From: Aromatoleum anaerobium
Lineage (GTDB): Bacteria > Pseudomonadota > Gammaproteobacteria > Burkholderiales > Rhodocyclaceae
Reading direction: 5' to 3'
Length of the DNA stretch: 64,000 bases
NCBI RefSeq assembly: GCF_012910705.2
Contig: NZ_WTVG02000040.1
Coordinates: 434,001 to 498,000, forward strand
Position 1 is the first letter of the stretch. Every line of letters begins with the position of its first letter. Of the stretch, positions 36,253-44,017 are shown piece by piece. The position numbers were made by a program, and so were the translations under genes. The notes beneath the pieces were generated by a model. That model saw only the letters and a program-made list of their open reading frames with translations. It did not search any database and was not told the origin of the DNA.

Positions 36253-37776
36253 GTGCGCAACACTTTTTCGCCGCGTGTCGAGTTCCTCGGCCTGATGCTG
36301 CTGGCGCTGCTGATGGTCGGCGCCGGACTGGGCTTGCGGCAGCCGCTGAACGTCGATGAAGAGCGCTTCCTCGGCGTCGCGCTGGAAATGCTGCAGGACG
36401 GTTCGTGGTTCATTCCGCATCGCGCCGCCGAAATCTACCCGGACAAACCGCCACTGTTCATGTGGACGGTGGCACTGTTCGTTCAGCTCACCGGCTCGCC
36501 CGTGGTCGCGTTGTTCCTCCCGGCGCTGCTCGCCGGCGTGGTCGCGACAGCATGCCTGTACGATCTCGGGCGGCGCCTGTGGCACCGGCGCATCGGGATC
36601 ATCGCCGCACTGCTGTTTCTCGCGAGCTACCAGACTTACAGCATCCTGAGGGTCGGGCAGATCGACGGTTTCCTGTGCCTGTGGATCGTCCTCGCCGTGT
36701 ACGGCCTCGTGCGCCATCTGATGCTCGGCCCGGCGTGGGGGTGGTTCTACGTGGCGTGTGCCGCGATGGGACTCGGCGTCATCAGCAAGGGCGTCGGCTT
36801 CCTGCCGGCCCTGATGCTGATTCCGTACGCCTGGGCCGTGCACGCCGGCTGGTCGGGCGTCACCCGCATGCCGGGCCAGGGCGTGCGCTGGTCCCTGGGC
36901 CTCGCCGCGACGCTGGCGGCGATAGCGCTGTGGCTGCTGCCGCTGGTCGTCATGGTGATGCTGCAGGCGGACACCGACAGTCTCGCGTACGTCAAGGAGA
37001 TCCTGCTGCGACAGACGGCCGAGCGCTACACGAAAGCGTGGGCGCACCAGGAGCCGTTCTGGTATTTCTTTGCCGAAGTGATCCCCAAGTACTGGCTGCC
37101 GATCGTGCTGGCGCTGCCGTGGCTCGTGCCGGCGTGGCGGCGCCAGCTGGCGAAGCGGGACGGCCGCACGCTGGTGCTGCTGGGCTGGGTGGCGCTGGTC
37201 CTGCTGTTCTTCTGCCTGAGCAGCGGCAAGCGCAAGCTGTATATCTACCCGGCGTTGCCCGGCCTGGTGCTGGCGGTCGCGCCACTGGTGCCGTGGCTGC
37301 TGCGCCGCTGGTTTGCCCGCCGCCCGCGTGCACGAAAGCTCTTTGTCGGCGCCGCCCTGCTCTGGTTCGCCGCCTGGTTCGTGGAAGGTTTCATCGAACC
37401 GGTCCGCGACGGCCTCAATCCCCACCAAGCCATCATGCGCCAGGCGGCCGAACTGACGGGCGGGGCGGAGCTGGCGCTGATCGACTGGCGCGAAGGGCAC
37501 TGGCTGTTCGCACGCCAGCCGATCGTGCATTTCGGCTTCCACTCGGAGGTCACGGTGGATCACGCCGCAGGCTGGCTGCGAAGCCATCCGCAATCGTTCG
37601 CGCTCGTTCCGCTCCGGGATCTGGCGCGATGCTTCCGGCAGGACAAGGCGCACAAGCTCGGCGAGACTTCCCGCGCGGAATGGTTTCTGGTCGGATCCGA
37701 CGCGGATAACGGGCGATGCGGCGGCGAGCCGCCACCCCGGGTGTACCGATTCGCCTGGCACTCGCCGTTGCAGTAA
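36253..37776 (+). CDS. GT39 / ArnT-like glycosyltransferase
   Basis: A 507-residue polytopic membrane protein with an N-terminal periplasmic acidic motif after helix 1 (LNVDEERF) and PDKPPLFMW, both typical of GT39/ArnT-type enzymes. About eleven helices precede a periplasmic C-terminal domain. Such enzymes use lipid-linked sugars in the periplasm to modify lipid A or proteins. The start is GTG at 36253, 3 bases after the LAB_N stop. With the GT2 and LAB_N genes it matches the general layout of lipid A modification sets such as ArnC-ArnE-ArnT. The sugar is not known. Confidence 0.87.
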   Translation: MRNTFSPRVEFLGLMLLALLMVGAGLGLRQPLNVDEERFLGVALEMLQDGSWFIPHRAAEIYPDKPPLFMWTVALFVQLTGSPVVALFLPALLAGVVATACLYDLGRRLWHRRIGIIAALLFLASYQTYSILRVGQIDGFLCLWIVLAVYGLVRHLMLGPAWGWFYVACAAMGLGVISKGVGFLPALMLIPYAWAVHAGWSGVTRMPGQGVRWSLGLAATLAAIALWLLPLVVMVMLQADTDSLAYVKEILLRQTAERYTKAWAHQEPFWYFFAEVIPKYWLPIVLALPWLVPAWRRQLAKRDGRTLVLLGWVALVLLFFCLSSGKRKLYIYPALPGLVLAVAPLVPWLLRRWFARRPRARKLFVGAALLWFAAWFVEGFIEPVRDGLNPHQAIMRQAAELTGGAELALIDWREGHWLFARQPIVHFGFHSEVTVDHAAGWLRSHPQSFALVPLRDLARCFRQDKAHKLGETSRAEWFLVGSDADNGRCGGEPPPRVYRFAWHSPLQ

Positions 37777-37851
37777 GCGCCCGAGGGCGCGCGCGAGGCA
37801 GCGGAGTGCAGGACGCTGACCGCTGTTTTCGGTGGCGTCCCTGGATGGATG

Positions 37852-38055
37852 TTACGTGCTGCCGGGCTCCGTCCCGCCGTTCGAGGGCGGGAGCGACACC
37901 CCGGCGTCATCGGCCGACGGCGCTTCGTCGATGTCGGCCGGAACATCGCCAGCGCCGGCCTTGGCAGCGAGCTTCTGACGGCGTTTTTCTTCCTGCCGAC
38001 TTTTCTTCGCCAGATCCCTCTGGCGCTTTTCGAACTGGTAATTTGGTTTTGCCAA
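37852..38055 (-). CDS. Small conserved basic protein
   Basis: A 67-residue cytoplasmic protein. The first half (KPNYQFEKRQRDLAKKSRQ) is highly charged and helical, and resembles small hypothetical proteins common in betaproteobacteria. The second half is acidic and low in structure. It starts with TTG at 38055; AAAGGGA is well placed upstream. No in-frame ATG exists, so TTG is the credible start. No function is known for the family. The GT39 gene is convergent, and the gap between the two (37777-37851) shows no clear terminator. Confidence 0.72.
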   Translation of the reverse strand: MAKPNYQFEKRQRDLAKKSRQEEKRRQKLAAKAGAGDVPADIDEAPSADDAGVSLPPSNGGTEPGST

Positions 38056-38222
38056 GAGATTCCCTTTGGTTCGGCCGGGCCGATTGAAACAAGGTGGACG
38101 CGGGCTCGCGCGGTCGAGCTTGCCGCACGCCGACTATGCCACAACCGTCCCGCCTGCGCTCGGCTGTCGGCCATCATCGAAGAGCACTGAAGAGCAGCGC
38201 GACCCGATGGCCGCCTTCAGCC

Positions 38223-38585
38223 TCAGGGCCAGCCGCGGAACCACTGCGCGGCGAAAACGATCCCGACGACGACCGCCGTCGCGGTGGCGACAAGCACCGC
38301 ACCTGCCGCGATGTCCTTGCATGCGCCGATCTCCGGATGCCGTTCCGGGTGAAGGTGATCGGCCAGCGTCTCGAGTGCGGTATTGACGAGTTCGGTCACC
38401 ATGACGAAACCCGCCGTCAGCGCAAGCACCGTCCACCATACGAGCGGCGGCCGGGCCAGCAGCAGAATGATCAGCACGCCCCCGCCGGCGAGGACATGCA
38501 CGCGAAAGCTCCTTTCGCGACTGATCGCGAGCTGCAGGCCGTGCAGCGCGAAACCGAGGCGGTCGCGGAAACAACGGCCCTTCAC
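38223..38585 (-). CDS. dgkA: Integral membrane diacylglycerol kinase DgkA
   Basis: A 120-residue member of the small prokaryotic DgkA family, which uses ATP to recycle diacylglycerol to phosphatidic acid in the inner membrane. Signatures are RCFRDRLGFALHGLQ, ERSFRVH near the amphipathic helix and MVTELVNTALETLADH with the catalytic Glu. The start is GTG at 38585, which overlaps the PAP2 stop as GTGA; the longer frame to 39077 is PAP2 antiframe noise. It is the last gene of the minus-strand operon headed by metal-related genes. Why it is joined to that operon is not clear. Confidence 0.9.
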   Translation of the reverse strand: MKGRCFRDRLGFALHGLQLAISRERSFRVHVLAGGGVLIILLLARPPLVWWTVLALTAGFVMVTELVNTALETLADHLHPERHPEIGACKDIAAGAVLVATATAVVVGIVFAAQWFRGWP

Positions 38586-39262
38586 GCGCGCTCCCCGCTC
38601 CGGAGCTTCACGAGTTCCGCCGCGCCCCACCATCCCAGCGCCCCCGGCCCCCGCCGCCCACCCGGCAGAACGTCGGTCGGCCAGTGAACGCCCAGGTAGA
38701 TGCGGCTGAGGCCGACGATCACGGTCAGCGCCAGCGCGATCGACATCACGTAGAGCTTGAGTCGGCGCCGCGGCATCAGCCGCGCCAGCAAGGCTCCGAG
38801 TGTCAGATACACGATCGCCGAGAGCATTGCATGCCCGCTCGGAAAACTCGCCGAGATGACGAAGTCGCCGTGCGGAAAAATATCCGGCCGGGGTCGGGAG
38901 AAAGCGCCTTTCAGCAGCACCGAAACCAGGGTCCCGCTGCTCGTGCCGAGCAGCACGAACATCGCCGTGCGGTGCCGCCGGGCCAGAAGGAGAAAGACCG
39001 TCACGGCCGCGACCACCAGCCCCAGCACGGTGAAGCTGCCCAGCGCCGTGACGTCCCGCGCGACCGCCTCGATCCATGCCGGTCCGAGCGGAGAATCCGG
39101 CTCCCCGGGCGCCCGCAAGGCCACCAGGATCGCGTTGTCGAGCGCACGTGTATCCCCTTCGACGACGTCTTCAGCGACCTCGATGAAGATCCACAGCGTG
39201 GACGCCACGGCAGCGACTATGCCGAGAATCCGCGGCTCCAGCCAGTTCCGAAGAAAACGCAA
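38582..39262 (-). CDS. PAP2 superfamily phosphatase
   Basis: A 226-residue membrane phosphatase with the three PAP2 motifs: KGAFSRPRP, SASFPSGHAM and SRIYLGVHWPTD. Five or six helices are predicted, with active-site residues on the periplasmic face. Substrates in this family are phosphatidic acid, phosphatidylglycerol phosphate or undecaprenyl pyrophosphate. It lies 51 bases after the P-type ATPase and overlaps dgkA by four bases. The pair could cycle phosphatidic acid and diacylglycerol. Confidence 0.88.
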   Translation of the reverse strand: MRFLRNWLEPRILGIVAAVASTLWIFIEVAEDVVEGDTRALDNAILVALRAPGEPDSPLGPAWIEAVARDVTALGSFTVLGLVVAAVTVFLLLARRHRTAMFVLLGTSSGTLVSVLLKGAFSRPRPDIFPHGDFVISASFPSGHAMLSAIVYLTLGALLARLMPRRRLKLYVMSIALALTVIVGLSRIYLGVHWPTDVLPGGRRGPGALGWWGAAELVKLRSGERA

Positions 39263-39313
39263 AATGCTGCCTCCGAACGAACCACCGTCGGGCAGGGTGT
39301 CGTTCCTGCCGGT

Positions 39314-41398
39314 TCAGACGCTACTGCGGCGCAAGGCGTTGAGCAGGATCGCGATCGTGCTGCCGTTGTGCAGCATGGCAGTGGTGATCGGCGACAACAG
39401 TCCGGCCGCAGCGGCGGCGAGAATGCCCGTATTGAGCCCTACCGTCAGTCGATAGTTGGAACCGATGAGCGCCATCGTGCCGTTCGCCAGGGCCTTGGCG
39501 TCGGCCACGCAGGCGATGTCGTCCTCGAGCAGCGCCACGTCGGCCGTGAGGCGCGCAATATCCGCACCCTTCTGCATGGCAATGCCGACATGCGCCCCCG
39601 CGAGCGCCGGTGCGTCGTTGATGCCATCGCCGACGAAGGCGATACGCGCCCCTTGCTGCGAGAGTTCTTCGACGATCCGCGCCTTGTCCTGCGGCAGCAG
39701 CTCGGCATGGCAGCCATCGAGCCCGAGGTGTTCCGCAAGTTCTTCCGCCCGCTCGCGGTGGTCCCCGGTGAGCATCAGGATCCGCTTGGCGCCCAACTCG
39801 CGCAGCCGGAGAATGGTCGCCGCGCTGTTGGCGCGTACTTCGTCCTTCAGCGCCAGCACGCCGAGGAACCTGCCGCCGAAGCCGATGTAGAGCAGCGTCT
39901 TGCCTTCCTCGTAAAGCCGGTCGACGGTCTCGAGATGCGCCGAAATGTCGATCCCTTCGTCATCGGCGACGAAATGCCGCGAACCGATGACGATGCGCTG
40001 ACCCTCGATGACGCTGGCGACTCCGTGGGCGACGATGAACTGCACTTCCTGGTGCTCGAAATGCTGTCCGTGTATCGCGCGCGCCGCGGCGACGACCGCG
40101 TGCGCCAGCGGATGGACGTAGTGCTCCTCGACCGAAGCCGCGAGGCACAGCAGGTCTTCCGCAGTGTAGGTACTGTCGAAGGCGATCGAGTCGGTCACGG
40201 CGAGCGTGCCTGCAGTCAGCGTGCCCGTCTTGTCGAAGATGAAGGTGTCGGCATCGGCGAGACGTTCGAGGGCGCTGCCCCCCTTGACCAGGATTCCGGC
40301 ACGCCCCGCCCCGTACATCGCCGACTTGAAAGCGACCGGCGTCGCAAGCTTGAGCGCGCAGGAATAGTCGGCCTGCAGCACAGACGCGGCGCGCCGCCAG
40401 TCGCCCGAAAGGAAATAGGTGACACCGGCCAGCCCCAGCACGATCGGCACGAGGCGATCGGCGAGGCGCGCCGCGTCGAGCTGGGCCGCGCTTTTCGCCG
40501 TCAGCGACTGTTCGACGTAGTCGGCGATGCGCGCAGCGGCAGTGCGGCTGCCGACCTGTTCGGCGTACACTCTCAGGCGCCCCTCTTCGACCAGCGTTCC
40601 GGAAAGAACCGCGTCGCCCCGCCCTTTGGCTATCGCGGCACTCTCGCCGGTCATCGTCGCTTCATTGACGGTCGCTTCGCCCCCCAACACAGTGCCATCA
40701 ACGGGAACGACAGCGCCGTCGGCAACGATCACCGTATCGCCGACCACGACCTCGCCGGCCGCGACCAGCACTTCCTGCCCGCCGCGCTCGATCCATATCT
40801 GGTCGCTTGCCGGGCGCAAAAGGTGTTTGAGCAGATCGTCGGAACGGCGGGCGATGGAAATCTCGAGGTATTCCCCCAACGCCAGCATGAAAGTGGTCGT
40901 ATTGGCAGCGGTATAGTCACCGCGCGCCAGCGAGATCGACACCGCCATCGCCTCCAGCACATGCGACGAAATGCCGTTGGCGACGAGATCCTCCAGCGCG
41001 TGTCTGAGCAGCGGCGCGGCCGCCCCGAGCGCCACCGGAAACTGCAGCGGCTGCGGCAGATAACGCGTGAGGGCCAGTGTCGCCAGACTCGCCACCATGG
41101 GCGCCGGGCCGCCCTGCTCGACAACAGTCGAACCCCTCGCCGCCGGGACCGGGGGAGACAGGGCCGCAAGCGCGGTGCGCAAGCTCTCGAGCTCGACCTC
41201 TTTGTCGTCGAAGTGCAGCACCAGCGAACGGGCCGCGCGATTGACTCGTGCTTCGAGCACTCCGGTGATGTTCTCGGCCGCCCGCTCGATCGTCCTGGCA
41301 TCGGTCGGCGTGCCCGACCGGCAGCGGTAGCGAAAGCGCGCGCGCCCGCGCGTGCGGTGAGCCAGTTCCAGCGTGCCGAACCACGAACCCGAAGTCAT
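39314..41398 (-). CDS. P1B-type heavy-metal ATPase with atypical membrane motif
   Basis: A 694-residue metal-transporting P-type ATPase. It has a degenerate N-terminal HMA-like domain without CxxC (residues 10-80), a membrane part, the actuator motif TMTGESAAI, phosphorylated Asp389 in FDKTGTL, the P1B His-Pro pair (YVHPLAHAV) and GDGINDAPALAG. The helix motif normally written CPC or SPC reads YSC here (Tyr345-Ser346-Cys347, then ALKLATP), so the invariant Pro and first Cys are missing. Relatives of this kind transport Mn, Zn or Fe, but the metal cannot be named from the motif. The ATG overlaps the stop of a His-rich small membrane protein. It sits in a seven-gene coupled operon with ferritin-like and HMA-like proteins. 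Confidence 0.9.
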   Translation of the reverse strand: MTSGSWFGTLELAHRTRGRARFRYRCRSGTPTDARTIERAAENITGVLEARVNRAARSLVLHFDDKEVELESLRTALAALSPPVPAARGSTVVEQGGPAPMVASLATLALTRYLPQPLQFPVALGAAAPLLRHALEDLVANGISSHVLEAMAVSISLARGDYTAANTTTFMLALGEYLEISIARRSDDLLKHLLRPASDQIWIERGGQEVLVAAGEVVVGDTVIVADGAVVPVDGTVLGGEATVNEATMTGESAAIAKGRGDAVLSGTLVEEGRLRVYAEQVGSRTAAARIADYVEQSLTAKSAAQLDAARLADRLVPIVLGLAGVTYFLSGDWRRAASVLQADYSCALKLATPVAFKSAMYGAGRAGILVKGGSALERLADADTFIFDKTGTLTAGTLAVTDSIAFDSTYTAEDLLCLAASVEEHYVHPLAHAVVAAARAIHGQHFEHQEVQFIVAHGVASVIEGQRIVIGSRHFVADDEGIDISAHLETVDRLYEEGKTLLYIGFGGRFLGVLALKDEVRANSAATILRLRELGAKRILMLTGDHRERAEELAEHLGLDGCHAELLPQDKARIVEELSQQGARIAFVGDGINDAPALAGAHVGIAMQKGADIARLTADVALLEDDIACVADAKALANGTMALIGSNYRLTVGLNTGILAAAAAGLLSPITTAMLHNGSTIAILLNALRRSSV

Positions 41399-41778
41399 GC
41401 GTCGCCGCGACGCTCCGCTTCGGCTTCGGCCTTGAGGTCGGCCATCTGCTCCTTCATCTCCTCGAAGCCCCCGACCACATTCGAATAGAGCTTGATGCCG
41501 GTCTTCACCAGTTTGGCGCGCAGTTCCTCGTCACTCAGCACATACGCGGCCGCGGCCCCGATCACCGCGCCCAGCAGGAACTGTTCGTACTGGCCCGACT
41601 TGAGCCGCCCGGGAAGCCCGCGCAGGAAATCCTCGTCGACCAGTCCGGCGCCGAAACCGCCCGCGTGATGGCCCTGCGCGCCAAAACCGCTGGAATGAGG
41701 GTGTTCCCCCCAGGATCCACCGGCGTAAGCCGCCGCCTTGTCGCGGTGCTTCGCCTTCTTATGCTTTTTCTTGCCCAA
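41395..41778 (-). CDS. His-rich small membrane protein, metal-ATPase partner candidate
   Basis: A 127-residue protein. It has a basic His-rich N-terminus (GKKKHKKAKHRDK, GEHPHSSGF, GHHAGG), one hydrophobic stretch (LLGAVIGAAAAYVLS) and an amphipathic helix rich in Glu and Lys (KEQMADLKAEAEAE). This one-helix, YtxH-like build recalls the small PacL-type chaperones tied to metal ATPases in mycobacteria; no homology is claimed. The start is TTG at 41778 with AAGGAG upstream, overlapping the previous gene by 20 bases. It overlaps the P-type ATPase start by four bases. Binding metal near the ATPase entrance is a reasonable guess. Confidence 0.68.
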   Translation of the reverse strand: MGKKKHKKAKHRDKAAAYAGGSWGEHPHSSGFGAQGHHAGGFGAGLVDEDFLRGLPGRLKSGQYEQFLLGAVIGAAAAYVLSDEELRAKLVKTGIKLYSNVVGGFEEMKEQMADLKAEAEAERRGDA

Positions 41779-42100
41779 GAGCCTTCTCCTTGTTGTCTTT
41801 GCGCGCGGGTTTGCGCAACAGGTAATCGACGGCAACTACCGCGGCCGCGCCGCTGGTGACAGCCATCAGGGCCGTCCTGTAATCGCGACGCTGCAAGGCG
41901 CCCGCTGCCGTCCCGCCTGCCGCAAGGGCGATTCCGCCTTGCAGTGCCTGACGCAGGATCGCCTTGCCGGCATTCGGCGCGGTGGTGCTTGCCGCCCCGC
42001 TCGGCAGCGCTGCGAGGAGGCCGGTGGCGACGAATCCGCGCACAAAATTCGCCGACGCGGGATCGGCCGCGGGCGCCGGATAGGGGCGGCGCCGCTTCAC
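41759..42100 (-). CDS. Small membrane protein of the metal operon (unknown family)
   Basis: A 113-residue protein with about three hydrophobic segments (FVRGFVATGLLAAL, GGIALAAGGTAAGAL, MAVTSGAAAVVAVDYLL) and a charged basic C-terminus. It starts with GTG at 42100 in a GTGA overlap with the upstream gene. No domain is recognised. It lies in the middle of the coupled metal operon, so it probably belongs to the same membrane complex. Confidence 0.65.
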   Translation of the reverse strand: MKRRRPYPAPAADPASANFVRGFVATGLLAALPSGAASTTAPNAGKAILRQALQGGIALAAGGTAAGALQRRDYRTALMAVTSGAAAVVAVDYLLRKPARKDNKEKALGQEKA

Positions 42101-42477
42101 GGCTGGTCCTCGTCGGGTTTCTCGACTTGCGTGCGCGCCTCAGCGGGTTCGGTCGGACGGGACGCGGGCTTGCGCCTGCGGCGCGGAGCAGCTTTCGATT
42201 CCGGCGTCACTTTCGACTCCGGCTGCACCTTCGACTCCGCCTCCGTTGGCGCGGCTTGCGCTTGCGCTGCCGGTTCGAGCGGCAGTTCGGAGTCTGCCGC
42301 GAGCTTGGCGCGCAAGTGAGCCGACGAATGTTCGATCGCGCTAAGACTCGATACGGTCGCCTCCCGCAGGCGCTCCTGGGCTTTGTCGAGCGTGGCGCGG
42401 GTCTTGCCCGCCTTGAGCAGCCGGATGCCCAAGGCACCGGTCACCAGACCGACGGCGAATGGAAGCAAGGGGTACAT
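42097..42477 (-). CDS. Membrane-anchored protein with ESK(V/A) repeats
   Basis: A 126-residue protein with one N-terminal helix (PLLPFAVGLVTGALGIRLL), a helical segment (LDKAQERLREATVSSL) and a disordered acidic/basic tail. The tail holds three ESK repeats (ESKVQP, ESKVTP, ESKAAP), then RRRRKPA. The start at 42477 has GGAGGG at a good distance; the frame runs further up to 42552 without support. It begins 1 base after the ferritin-like stop. No family is recognised. The build is like a tethered scaffold. Confidence 0.65.
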   Translation of the reverse strand: MYPLLPFAVGLVTGALGIRLLKAGKTRATLDKAQERLREATVSSLSAIEHSSAHLRAKLAADSELPLEPAAQAQAAPTEAESKVQPESKVTPESKAAPRRRRKPASRPTEPAEARTQVEKPDEDQP

Positions 42478-42478
42478 G

Positions 42479-43180
42479 TCATCCCTCCTTTTCTTGTTGG
42501 TTGAGTTTGCGCTTGCCCTTGACGAACAGCACGCCTGCCCCGCCGGCCACAAGCCCGGCGATCATCGCCGGGCGAGCGTTGCGCAGGAGCGGGCCGACGA
42601 CGCCGATGGCGCGGTGCTGGCTCCCGAGCACGGCGAAGGTTTTCTCGAGAAAATCGGCGAACAGACCATGCTGGATGTACGCCTGTTCGGGCGCCACGCC
42701 CTGCTGCGCATGAAGCGCTTCCTGCCGGAGCGCGTCGGCCACGGCGCGTTGCAGCATCGGCAGATGACGTTCGAGCGCGCTCGCCTGCAAACGCTGGAAC
42801 GTCCGGCGGACTTCCGGCTCGGCGATTCCCTTCAGGAGGGATTCGTAAAGGCGCGCCCGCTCGATCTCGCCGACGACCGCCCGCTCGCAGTTGGCGCGCC
42901 AGTCGGGCGCCAAGGCGGTTTCGAGAGGAAATGGATCAAGCGGGAGCGGCACGCCAAAGCGCCGTGCGAGCGCGGAGAGGGTCGCCGCGTGCTTTTCTTC
43001 CGATTTGGCGAGATCGGCGAACGGAGCACGCGGCCCGAACGCCTCGACCATCTTGGTGTAAAAGGCCCGCGCCGCATATCCGTCGTAGAGCGCAATGCGC
43101 AGCCCCTGATGCAGTGGCGCAAACGGCGCGGCGCGGTCGATTCGCCGGCTGCGCAGGATCGCTTCGTCGTAGTTACGCAC
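42479..43180 (-). CDS. Ferritin-like domain protein with C-terminal membrane anchor
   Basis: A 233-residue four-helix ferritin-like protein plus a C-terminal membrane helix (PAMIAGLVAGGAGVLFV) and a basic end (KGKRKLNQQEKEG). Metal-ligand positions are E-x-x-H in SEEKHAATL, Glu in VGEIERARLYESL and E-x-H in ALERHLPML. The helix A carboxylate normally seen in this family (as in DEYKA) is missing: the sequence reads LYDGYAARAFY. It overlaps the HMA-like gene by 8 bases. It may bind or oxidise iron or manganese at the membrane, feeding or sensing the metal moved by the ATPase. Confidence 0.75.
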   Translation of the reverse strand: MRNYDEAILRSRRIDRAAPFAPLHQGLRIALYDGYAARAFYTKMVEAFGPRAPFADLAKSEEKHAATLSALARRFGVPLPLDPFPLETALAPDWRANCERAVVGEIERARLYESLLKGIAEPEVRRTFQRLQASALERHLPMLQRAVADALRQEALHAQQGVAPEQAYIQHGLFADFLEKTFAVLGSQHRAIGVVGPLLRNARPAMIAGLVAGGAGVLFVKGKRKLNQQEKEG

Positions 43181-43508
43181 CAGGCAGCTCCCGATGCTTG
43201 GTCACCAGGATGTCCAGCAGCGTTTCCGCTGCGGTCGAGCGCACACCACTCAACAGGTCCGGCCAGGCGGCGGCGGGGATGGTGGTCGTGTCGTATTCGA
43301 TGGTGCAGGAGCGGGCCAGAATATTCAGCTTGATCGAATGCACGCCGGGAATGCCGTCGAGCGCACGGCCGAAGCGTCTGGCGTCACCGATTGCCCCGAG
43401 CCGGTCCGAGTCCAGATCGCCCTCGAGCTTGAGGCGTATGCGCCCCGGGATGTGGTGGGCGATACGCAGGTAGCCGGTGAAGCGTTGCAGTTGATCGAAT
43501 GCGTCCAT
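43173..43508 (-). CDS. HMA2-type domain protein
   Basis: A 111-residue soluble protein with an HMA-like fold but no CxxC: HIPGRIRLKLEGDLDSD, then LDGIPGVHSIKLNILARSCTIEYD. Proteins of this sort accompany metal ATPases whose own N-terminal HMA lacks cysteines. The start is set at ATG 43508 with GGAA upstream; GTG 43523 is possible. It overlaps the ferritin-like gene by 8 bases. It probably docks to or regulates the ATPase by protein contacts rather than by thiol metal transfer. Confidence 0.72.
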   Translation of the reverse strand: MDAFDQLQRFTGYLRIAHHIPGRIRLKLEGDLDSDRLGAIGDARRFGRALDGIPGVHSIKLNILARSCTIEYDTTTIPAAAWPDLLSGVRSTAAETLLDILVTKHRELPGA

Positions 43509-43534
43509 GGTGGATTCCGACACGGTATCTCAAG

Positions 43535-44017
43535 CTATTTCAGTAAGTGACGCCGGTGCACGGCCATATGAATCGCGAGCAAGGCCGTGAACAAACCTCC
43601 GGTGGCCGCGTGCAGGTGCTTCTTCCCGACCGCCGCCAGTGCGAGCGACGCCCCGAGACTGCCGAGCATGCCGATCTTGGAGTAGGTATTGAGGCGCCGC
43701 GCCATCGCGCGTCTCGAACCAAGCGTCCAGCGCTCGCGGGCAGCCGGCTGCACTGCCTTCGGCGCGCCCCGCCCAGCCTCCGCGGCGCCCAGCACCTTCT
43801 CGGCCGCAGCCACCACCCGCGCTTCCATCGTCGCCCTGTCGATCCGGGCGGCATCGTAGCGCATCAACAGGCTGCCGGCATTGATGCTGCCTTCGACGGC
43901 CAGCGTCCCGTCGAGATCCTCCAGCAGGGCTTGCAGGCGAGCATGCCGATCAGGCTCGCGCAATGCCCGGTTGCGTAGCCGCAGCCGGCCCGGTATCGAG
44001 GAAACGATCCAATTCAT
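43535..44017 (-). CDS. HMA-like protein with C-terminal membrane helices (first gene of metal operon)
   Basis: A 160-residue protein. Residues 1-75 form another HMA-like domain without cysteines (VSSIPGRLRLRNRAL, GSINAGSLLMRYD). A basic linker follows (KAVQPAARERW), then two hydrophobic helices (IGMLGSLGASLALAAVG and GGLFTALLAIHMAVH). The start at 44017 (MNWIVSS) is preferred; an ATG at 44047 is in frame. It is the first gene of the metal operon, with 276 bases of leader up to tRNA-Ser. The layout suggests a membrane-bound counterpart of the soluble HMA2 protein downstream. Confidence 0.7.
   Translation of the reverse strand: MNWIVSSIPGRLRLRNRALREPDRHARLQALLEDLDGTLAVEGSINAGSLLMRYDAARIDRATMEARVVAAAEKVLGAAEAGRGAPKAVQPAARERWTLGSRRAMARRLNTYSKIGMLGSLGASLALAAVGKKHLHAATGGLFTALLAIHMAVHRRHLLK

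Noticed and set aside
38684-41488. 934-codon plus-strand open frame
   Set aside because: Antisense to PAP2 and the P-type ATPase; composition of a shadow frame.
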